Shown here piece after piece: positions 43,120-49,062 of a DNA stretch of 49,062 nucleotides; within the stretch, counting starts at the first letter, position 1, and each line of letters begins with the position of its first letter. The position numbers and the translations under genes were made by a program. The notes beneath the pieces are model-generated. The model did no database searches. It had not been told where the DNA came from and saw only the letters and a list, made by a program, of their open reading frames with translations. Source of the stretch: Acidobacteriota bacterium (GTDB lineage Bacteria; Acidobacteriota; Terriglobia; Bryobacterales; Bryobacteraceae); assembly GCA_025350695.1 (NCBI GenBank), contig JANXXI010000124.1, positions 1 through 49,062 on the forward strand, written 5' to 3'.

Positions 43120-44424
43120 ATGCGTTTTTCTCTTCTTTTTTTGATGTTGGCCTCGGCGGACGCTCAGGATATCCGGCGGCTAACCATTCTGCATTCGAAC
43201 GATCTGCATGCCCGGCTGACTCCGGATACGAATGAGCGCGGAGGGTTTGCGTATTTGGCTACGCTGGTGCGGCGTGAGCGGGCGGGTTGCGATCACTGCC
43301 TTTACCTGAACGCAGGCGACTTGGTGCAGGGCAGTCCGGTTTCCACAATCTTTCGTGGCGAGCCGGTCTATAAGATCGGCAACATGCTGAAGTTCGATGT
43401 CTCGACGATCGGCAATCATGAGTTCGATTACGGCTACGTGCAAACCAAGAAATTTCTTCGCATGGCGAAGTATCCGGTGGTTTCCGGCAACATTGTGGAC
43501 GACAGTGGCAAGCTGTTCGCGAGGAAGGTTTACGTCATCAAGAAAGTGAATGGACTTAAGGTGGCGGTGATTGGCGGTGTCATGTCGGACCTTGGCGGAT
43601 TTCTGAAGCCGAAGGATTTGGGTCCGTGGCATTCGACTCCGGTGAAAGACATGGCGGCCAGGTATGCCAAGGAACTGCGCGGCAAGGTGGACGTGATCAT
43701 CGTTCTGGGACACATTCATCCGGAAGAAGGCAGTTCCATCATCAAAGAAGTCGCCGATGTGAATGTGGTGGTGGAGGGCCACGCCCACGGCGGACGCAAG
43801 GAGTTGGAAGCGGCTGATGGCCGTGTGGCGGTGGGTTGCGCGGGCTACGGCGTGGATTTATGCCGGCTTGATTTGGAGGTGAACAAGCGGGAGAAGAAGC
43901 TGGTCTCCTGGAAGTGGACGAAGATACCGGTGGATTCGGTAACGGTGGCTCCGGCGCCGGATGTGGCGAAGGTGGTGGCCAAATGGGAAAAGCGAGTTGA
44001 GGAAAAAGTAGATCGCGAGATTGGCGAGGCGCGGCGGGATTTGGAAAAGCGGGATCTGACGCCGATGATTGAGAAAGCCACGATGGAAGAGATGAAAGTG
44101 GATTTTTCGTACATGAATGCCGGCGGCGTAAGAGATCGGTTGGCTAAGGGAAAGATTTTGGAACGGCACATCTGGAACATCATTCCGTTCGACAATGTGA
44201 TGATGACGGCGAAGATCAAAGGGGCGGCAATTTCGGATGCCATTCGGAAGGGTCGAGCGGTGGAGCCGGATAAGGAATACACACTGGCCTTGAGTGATTT
44301 TCTGGCAACGAATCCGGCATCGATCAAGCAGCTTGGATTGGCAGGCGTCAAATTTGCTGAAGTGGATCTTTACCTTCGTGATGTTCTGATCAATTGGGTA
44401 AAGAAGAAAAAAGTGATCGAATAA
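43120..44424 (+). CDS. secreted 5'-nucleotidase/UshA-family metallophosphoesterase
   Basis: 434 residues with a signal peptide (ending ASADAQ). The N-terminal metallophosphatase domain has ILHSNDLHARLTP, YLNAGDLVQGSP, TIGNHEFDYG, VLGHIHPEEG and VEGHAHGG: all dinuclear metal motifs. The C-terminal 5'-nucleotidase domain follows (DFSYMNAGGVRDRLAKGKIL, WNIIPFDNVMMTAKIKGAA). Expected to release phosphate from nucleotides or related esters in the periplasm. Together with the purple acid phosphatase at 20.8 kb it suggests phosphate scavenging. Confidence 0.92.
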   Translation: MRFSLLFLMLASADAQDIRRLTILHSNDLHARLTPDTNERGGFAYLATLVRRERAGCDHCLYLNAGDLVQGSPVSTIFRGEPVYKIGNMLKFDVSTIGNHEFDYGYVQTKKFLRMAKYPVVSGNIVDDSGKLFARKVYVIKKVNGLKVAVIGGVMSDLGGFLKPKDLGPWHSTPVKDMAARYAKELRGKVDVIIVLGHIHPEEGSSIIKEVADVNVVVEGHAHGGRKELEAADGRVAVGCAGYGVDLCRLDLEVNKREKKLVSWKWTKIPVDSVTVAPAPDVAKVVAKWEKRVEEKVDREIGEARRDLEKRDLTPMIEKATMEEMKVDFSYMNAGGVRDRLAKGKILERHIWNIIPFDNVMMTAKIKGAAISDAIRKGRAVEPDKEYTLALSDFLATNPASIKQLGLAGVKFAEVDLYLRDVLINWVKKKKVIE

Positions 44425-44449
44425 CCATGTTTGATACCATCGAAGTTTC

Positions 44450-46231
44450 ATGAGCGACCCAACACCCCGCAAGAGACTTCGAAGTGAGATTTGGTTCAAC
44501 GACCTTTCCCGGTTGGATGAGACCGCCATTTACCTTGAGCGTTACGGCAATTTCGGGCTGACGCGCACGGAACTGCAGGCGGGCCGACCGATCATTGGCA
44601 TAGCGCAAACGGGCAGCGATCTTACGCCATGCAATCGCATTCATATGGAACTGGCCAAGCGTGTGCGCGACGGCATTCGCGATGCGGGTGGCGTGGCGTT
44701 TGAATTTCCGGTTCACCCCATCCAAGAAAGTTGCCGTCGGCCGACGGCTGCGCTGGATCGAAATCTGGCGTATCTGGGCGTGGTCGAAATCTTGTGCGGC
44801 TATCCGTTAGACGGCGTAGTGTTGATGACGGCATGCGACAAAACCACGCCTGCTTTACTGATGGCGGCGGCGACGGTGAACATGCCGGCCATAGTTCTTT
44901 CCGGCGGTCCGATGATTGACGGTTACTTCAAAGGGAAGCTGGCTGGTTCGGGCATGGCGCTTTGGGAAGCACGACGAATGTACCAGGCCGGTGAAATTGA
45001 AATGACTGAGTTGATGGACATCGTGTTTGCGTCGGCTCCAAGCGCGGGGCATTGCAACACAATGGGCACGGCGCTTTCTATGAACTCCCTGGCGGAAGCG
45101 CTGGGCATGTCTCTGCCTGGATGTGCGGCGATTCCGGCTCCCTATGGTGAGCGCGGCGCGATTGCCTATTCGACCGGCGTGCGTGCTGTTGCGATGGTTC
45201 ATGAAGATTTGACGCCATCGAAAATTTTGACCCGTGAGGCGTTTGAGAATTCCATTTATGTTTGTTCGGCCATTGGAGGGTCGACGAACTGTCCGCCGCA
45301 CATAAACGCGATTGCGCGGCATATTGGCGTGGAATTGGATGTGAAGGAGTGGGAAACGATTGGGCACGAGGTGCCGTTGCTGGTGAATTGCCAACCGGCT
45401 GGAGAGCACTTGGGCGAAGCGTATCATCGGGCTGGCGGCATTCCGGCGGTGATTGGAGAGTTGATCCGCGCGGGCAAGTTTAACCCGGGTGCGATGACGG
45501 TGAATGGCAAGACCATGGGGGAAAATCACGCGGCGACGCAATCGTCAAACCTGGATGTGATTCGGCCGTATGCCAAGCCGCTGATGGCGCATGCTGGCTT
45601 CCTTGTGGTTGGCGGAAACCTGTTCGATTCAGCGCTGGTGAAGACGTCGGTAATCAGCAAGGATTTTGAGAAGCGCTTTCTGTCGACGCCCGGCGATGAG
45701 GATTGCTTCACGGCCAGAGTGATTGTGTTTGAAGGGCCGGAAGATTATCACAATCGTATCAATGACCCGGCGCTTGAGATCGATGAGACGTGCATGCTGG
45801 TGGTGCGCGGCGCCGGACCGATTGCTTATCCGGGCGCTGCTGAAGTGGTCAACATGACGCCGCCGGATTACCTTGTGAAGCAAGGCGTGCGCATGTTGCC
45901 GTGCATGGGCGATGGGCGGCAATCTGGCACGTCGGATAGTCCATCGATTCTGAATGCTTCGCCTGAAGCGGCCGCTGGTGGGAACTTGGCGCTGCTGGCG
46001 ACGGGGGATCGGGTTAAGGTGGACCTGAAGAACCGGCGGGTGGATGTGCTGATCAGTGATGAGGAATTGGCGGCGCGGCGGGCGAAGTATGTTGCGCCGG
46101 AGATTGTGAACAACTCACCTTGGCAGGAACTTTACCGGGCGAACGTGGGGCAGCTTGAAACGGGCGCTTGTCTTGATTTCGCGGTGAAGTATCGGGATTT
46201 GCGGAAGGTGGTTCCTCGTCATTCTCACTAG
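44450..46231 (+). CDS. IlvD/Edd-family dehydratase, probably sugar-acid (arabonate/xylonate type)
   Basis: 593 residues from ATG 44450. The three [2Fe-2S] cysteines are visible: Cys61 (LTPCNRIH), Cys129 (MTACDKTTP) and Cys202 (AGHCNTMGTALSMNSLAEAL). The length, an SEIWFND start and the FEFPVHPIQESCRRPTAALD block resemble the sugar-acid branch (L-arabonate or D-xylonate dehydratase) more than the branched-chain amino acid enzyme. The product would be a 2-keto-3-deoxy sugar acid. No aldolase or dehydrogenase partner is adjacent. The gene follows the nucleotidase by 25 bases. Confidence 0.9.
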   Translation: MSDPTPRKRLRSEIWFNDLSRLDETAIYLERYGNFGLTRTELQAGRPIIGIAQTGSDLTPCNRIHMELAKRVRDGIRDAGGVAFEFPVHPIQESCRRPTAALDRNLAYLGVVEILCGYPLDGVVLMTACDKTTPALLMAAATVNMPAIVLSGGPMIDGYFKGKLAGSGMALWEARRMYQAGEIEMTELMDIVFASAPSAGHCNTMGTALSMNSLAEALGMSLPGCAAIPAPYGERGAIAYSTGVRAVAMVHEDLTPSKILTREAFENSIYVCSAIGGSTNCPPHINAIARHIGVELDVKEWETIGHEVPLLVNCQPAGEHLGEAYHRAGGIPAVIGELIRAGKFNPGAMTVNGKTMGENHAATQSSNLDVIRPYAKPLMAHAGFLVVGGNLFDSALVKTSVISKDFEKRFLSTPGDEDCFTARVIVFEGPEDYHNRINDPALEIDETCMLVVRGAGPIAYPGAAEVVNMTPPDYLVKQGVRMLPCMGDGRQSGTSDSPSILNASPEAAAGGNLALLATGDRVKVDLKNRRVDVLISDEELAARRAKYVAPEIVNNSPWQELYRANVGQLETGACLDFAVKYRDLRKVVPRHSH

Positions 46232-46321
46232 AGCTTCGACCGGGAAGTGGTTCGTAGGAGACCCCCCGATTCCCATTGAAGATCTAGACTTGCCAGCCGA
46301 GGCAGCAGGATAATAGTGTTT

Positions 46322-46777
46322 ATGAAATGCCTGCGACCTGGATCCGCGCTTGGTCTAATTATGCTCTTCTCTTGGACCGGCTGCACAAAGAAGCCCATCA
46401 CTCCTCAGGACGAACTCGACAAGAAATTCGAGGAGAGGATGAAGGGCGTCGCGTTGATTGGCCGTTCCTCACGGCAGAGCAGCGATAAGATCAGCAGTGA
46501 AGAAAAATACTTGATTGAAGGCGTTTCGAAATTGACAGGAGAGACGTGGCTGTTTCGTTCGCGGTTCCAATATGCGGGCAAGGATATTCCGTTGCCTGTG
46601 CCGGTGACCATTAAGTGGGCAGGGGACACTCCGGTGATTACGTTGGACAATCTTTCTATCCCGGGTATGGGCGCATTTAGCGCGCGCATTGTGTTGGATC
46701 GTGAGCAGTATGCCGGAACGTGGAGCAGTGAGAAAGGCGGAGGCCAGATGTTTGGAAAAATAGTTCGTGCCCAATAA
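46322..46777 (+). CDS. small lipoprotein, function unknown
   Basis: 151 residues from ATG 46322; GTG 46316 is an alternative. The N-terminus is a lipoprotein signal (GLIMLFSWTGCTKK). The mature part has a charged helix (DELDKKFEERMKGVALIG) and a beta-sandwich-like remainder with repeated hydrophobic strands (DIPLPVPVTIKWAGDTPVIT, LDREQYAGTWSSEKGGGQMF). The ending recalls proteins that report on a change in weight or content (GTW..), but no family is recognised. The next gene overlaps it by 11 bases. Confidence 0.7.
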   Translation: MKCLRPGSALGLIMLFSWTGCTKKPITPQDELDKKFEERMKGVALIGRSSRQSSDKISSEEKYLIEGVSKLTGETWLFRSRFQYAGKDIPLPVPVTIKWAGDTPVITLDNLSIPGMGAFSARIVLDREQYAGTWSSEKGGGQMFGKIVRAQ

Positions 46778-47579
46778 AACCGTACTGATTACGGGCTCGT
46801 CGAGCGGCATTGGCAGGGCCACTGCACTGCGATTTCAGCAAACGGGCTGGAGCGTGGCGGCCACGATGCGCAGTCCGGAAAAGGAAACGGAGTTGGGTAA
46901 GTTGGCAGGCATTACTCTGATTCGACTGGATGTGACCAGCGAAGATTCCATTGAGGCAGCGATTGCCGAAACCATCAAGCGCTTCGGCGGGATTGATGTT
47001 GTGGTGAACAATGCGGGCTATGGCCTGGTTGGCCCGTTTGAAGCTTCAACACCTGAGCAAATCCGCAGGCAATTTGAGACGAATGTGTTCGGGTTGATGA
47101 ACGTGGTGCGCGCCGTGCTGCCTCACATGCGCGAGAGGCGGGCGGGCGTGATTATCAATGTGGCATCGATGGGTGGGCGGATTACGTTTCCCTTGTATAG
47201 CCTGTATCACGGTACCAAATGGGCGGTGGAAGGTTTCTCTGAAGGACTGCAGTTTGAGTTGGAGCAGTTCGGGATACGCGTCAAGATTATTGAGCCCGGC
47301 GCGATCAAGACGGATTTTTACGATCGATCGATGGACGTGATGAAAAAGGCCGGTCTTGTCGCGTACGATTCGTTCGTGAATCGCGCCATGCCGAATATGC
47401 AAAGGGCGGGCGAGAACGGGCCGCCGCCATCGATAGTCAGCGAAGTGATTTTCAAGGCTGCAACCGATGGCTCGAACCGGATGCGATATCAGGCGGGAAC
47501 CAATGGCGTGCTGTTCTTGCGCCGGTTGTTGCCGGATGGACTGTTTATGTCGGTGATCAAACGCGCGGTGCTGAAATAA
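46767..47579 (+). CDS. short-chain dehydrogenase/reductase (SDR)
   Basis: 270 residues from GTG 46767, overlapping the lipoprotein gene. Classical SDR: cofactor motif TGSSSGIG (8-15), NNAGYGLVG (about 77-85), catalytic Ser in NVASMGGRI and YHGTK with the active Tyr and Lys (about 149-153), then EPGAIKTDFYD. An Arg-containing MRSPEKE loop after beta-2 suggests NADP(H). These enzymes reduce or oxidise many alcohols; substrate is not predictable here. Its stop almost touches the convergent ankyrin gene. Confidence 0.93.
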   Translation: MPNKTVLITGSSSGIGRATALRFQQTGWSVAATMRSPEKETELGKLAGITLIRLDVTSEDSIEAAIAETIKRFGGIDVVVNNAGYGLVGPFEASTPEQIRRQFETNVFGLMNVVRAVLPHMRERRAGVIINVASMGGRITFPLYSLYHGTKWAVEGFSEGLQFELEQFGIRVKIIEPGAIKTDFYDRSMDVMKKAGLVAYDSFVNRAMPNMQRAGENGPPPSIVSEVIFKAATDGSNRMRYQAGTNGVLFLRRLLPDGLFMSVIKRAVLK

Positions 47580-47580
47580 A

Positions 47581-48276
47581 TCATCGCGGAGTCCCCAACA
47601 AGTTAGCCTCCATGCCCGCACGGTCCGGACGAACTCGAAAGGGGCCGTAACATAGCTTATGCAGGATTGGCGCTGGCCGCAAATACCAACTGGCCCAACC
47701 CAGCGGCGAATCGCCGTTGCTATCCTTCGCGTCCAGCTTCGCGCCGGCGTCCAGTAGCATTTGAATCATTTGTTCATCGCCGAAAGCAGCGGCGCGGTGC
47801 AGCGGCGTTTCGCCTTTTGTGCGGCAATCGCGCATGAAGCCGCCGGTTTCGATGTCGGGATTCGTTACGGCGTTAGGGTTCGCTCCGTAGCTGAGCAGAA
47901 CTTTCACTACCAACCTGTGAGGCAAGCTTTCGGCTTTGCAGAGCGCGGCGTGTAGGGGCACTTCGCCAGTGTCCGGGAGCGGATGGTTCGGATCTGCTCC
48001 ACTTTCAAGCAGGAATTTGGCGAGACGCCAATGGCCGTGGAAGGCAGCCCCGTTCAGGTCGAGATTCTCGCCCAGGGTGGCAAGCGATTCGCCATTTGCG
48101 AGCAGGAACTTCATGGCGCTAACGTCGCCATAGTAGGCGCAGTGCCGGATCAGTTCGACGCCGTCGGGGGCCTTGTCTGTTGCTTTGCCTGCCTGCGAGA
48201 GATAGTCGAACACAAGCTCCGTGCGCCCGTCCGTAAGTTCGGCGAGGATGTCTTTTTTAGATTTGGGTTTTGGCAT
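47581..48276 (-). CDS. ankyrin-repeat protein
   Basis: 231 residues from ATG 48276. Five or so ankyrin repeats are seen: DGVELIRHCAYYGDVSAMKF, LDLNGAAFHGHWRLAKFLLE, GEVPLHAALCKAESLPHRLV, GETPLHRAAAFGDEQMIQML and DSNGDSPLGWASW. The usual G-xTPLHxAA pattern is best in the fourth. The start is a Lys-rich MPKPKSKKD segment. There is no signal peptide, so it acts in the cytoplasm through protein binding. No partner is indicated by the neighbours. Confidence 0.9.
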   Translation of the reverse strand: MPKPKSKKDILAELTDGRTELVFDYLSQAGKATDKAPDGVELIRHCAYYGDVSAMKFLLANGESLATLGENLDLNGAAFHGHWRLAKFLLESGADPNHPLPDTGEVPLHAALCKAESLPHRLVVKVLLSYGANPNAVTNPDIETGGFMRDCRTKGETPLHRAAAFGDEQMIQMLLDAGAKLDAKDSNGDSPLGWASWYLRPAPILHKLCYGPFRVRPDRAGMEANLLGTPR

Positions 48277-48477
48277 GAACTCTATTTTGACTTGGGTTTA
48301 GATGGGTTGTCGACTAGTGTCGATCACGCGTTCGGAGTTGGACTTGAGGGTGGACGTGAGGCAAAGCCTATGGGCGTGGTTATCGAACAGGCTCACGTAG
48401 GATCTTGACGCATCGGCGCACTGTATGAAATGTGGCGTAGGCGCACCAGGGTGTTAAACTGGAGGGGAACTTCCCTG

Positions 48478-48553
<76 letters not shown>

Positions 48554-48594
48554 ACCGTTATCATTCCAACGCATTCGTGTATCTTAGACTAAGC

Positions 48595-49062
48595 ATGAAC
48601 CGCAGAGACTTCCCGAAACAGACGGCCGGCTCCGTTGCCGCCGCGCTAGGCTTAATGGCCGCGCAATCAGCCTGCGCGCCCAACCAGACGAATGACAATT
48701 TGACCTTTGTCTTAGAATTCATTCGAGAGCTGCAGGCAACTGAAAGGATTCGTTCGTTAGGGGAACAGGAGCTAAAGGAAAAAGGAGTCGACAAAATCGC
48801 TGTCAATATTCGAAACAGTACCCGCGTTCAACTCGAACTTGGATCCAGCGTCAGAATTTTGAACCGCGTGCGCCTTAAGCCGCCCATAGACTCCCTTCCG
48901 CAGAGCATTATTGATACATACAAGCAAAAAATAGAACTGCACCAGTTGATGATCGATATTTGTTCGCAACTCTTGGCAGGACCTAAGCCGGGAGTTGATT
49001 ACGGAAAGCTCGCAGCGGAAATGCCGAAAATAACAGCATTACTTGAATTTGTCGACGAAACG
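48595..49062 (+). CDS. Tat-signal protein, 3' end beyond the window (partial)
   Basis: An open frame begins at ATG 48595 with MNRRDFPKQTAGSVAAALGL and runs to the right edge without a stop (156 codons). The NRRDF motif with a hydrophobic stretch is a twin-arginine signal; an SAC stretch at about 28-30 could be a lipobox-like site. The visible remainder is helical and charged (FIRELQATERIRSLGEQELK, then QKIELHQLMIDICSQ). I recognise no domain. It starts 42 bases after the tRNA. Confidence 0.7.
   Translation, partial: MNRRDFPKQTAGSVAAALGLMAAQSACAPNQTNDNLTFVLEFIRELQATERIRSLGEQELKEKGVDKIAVNIRNSTRVQLELGSSVRILNRVRLKPPIDSLPQSIIDTYKQKIELHQLMIDICSQLLAGPKPGVDYGKLAAEMPKITALLEFVDET

Overview
The window looks like a chromosomal segment of an Acidobacteriota bacterium, most likely of the Bryobacterales / Solibacter group. 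This is inferred from gene families and style, not from a marker gene. The signs are two large Oar-type TonB-dependent receptors with an N-terminal carboxypeptidase-regulatory-like domain, many secreted single-domain enzymes (CocE hydrolase, GH88-type hydrolase, FAD-dependent oxidoreductase, dienelactone hydrolase, UshA-type nucleotidase), PadR regulation, a PEP-CTERM-like protein, SEC-C tailed proteins and frequent TTG/GTG starts. The envelope is Gram-negative: there is a complete tol-pal cluster and there are outer-membrane receptors.

Layout. 0-3.1 kb is an AT-richer accessory stretch: the end of a probable transposase, an 8-cysteine secreted peptide gene (probably frameshifted at a C8 tract), a secreted propeller-like protein, a membrane-anchored TlpA-like thioredoxin, then a broken SEC-C gene. 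3.3-6.2 kb: secreted CocE/NonD hydrolase, a coupled LamG/DUF1080-like protein and a small coiled-coil protein. 6.2-12 kb: two divergent TonB-dependent receptors. 12-15.3 kb (minus strand): type-5 uracil-DNA glycosylase, a polytopic membrane protein and a translationally coupled but frameshifted FAD desaturase-like gene. 15.5-18.4 kb: GTP-type PEP carboxykinase coupled to a DUF2891 protein. 18.4-20.7 kb: a PadR regulator with its own palindromic operator and a Wzz/GNVR-like membrane protein, followed by a chimeric scar made of a SEC-C gene end and a duplicated piece of the Wzz-like gene. 20.8-26.2 kb: purple-acid-phosphatase-like enzyme, a conserved secreted protein, a PEP-CTERM/HExxxW fusion protein and a parvulin. 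26.4-28.8 kb: LysR regulator divergent from a GH88-type hydrolase.

28.8-31.6 kb is a decayed accessory island. It holds an inverted repeat, the 3' end of a type ISP restriction-modification enzyme, a ruined Phd/RelE toxin-antitoxin pair, a broken ribbon-helix-helix gene with a small unknown partner, and a second frameshifted SEC-C gene. After it come a secreted FAD oxidoreductase (minus strand) and the core tolQ-tolR-tolA-tolB-pal-cpoB operon (33.6-38.6 kb). 38.6-42.4 kb: a repeat element that supplies the 5' end of a CBM9-like secreted protein, overlapped by a DeoC-like protein lacking its catalytic lysines, then an O-methyltransferase and a Tat-type dienelactone hydrolase. 42.5-48.3 kb: HELGH protease, 5'-nucleotidase-like enzyme, IlvD/Edd sugar-acid dehydratase, lipoprotein, short-chain dehydrogenase and ankyrin protein. 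The window ends with tRNA-Ile2(CAT) and the start of a Tat-signal protein that runs off the edge.

The best candidates for something undescribed are the cysteine-rich peptide / propeller / thioredoxin cassette at the left end, the PadR-controlled Wzz-like protein with an internal start, the PEP-CTERM protein fused to a HExxxW protease-like domain, and the DeoC-like pseudoenzyme. Several genes are broken by single bases. Some of these breaks may be sequence errors, so raw-read checks come first.
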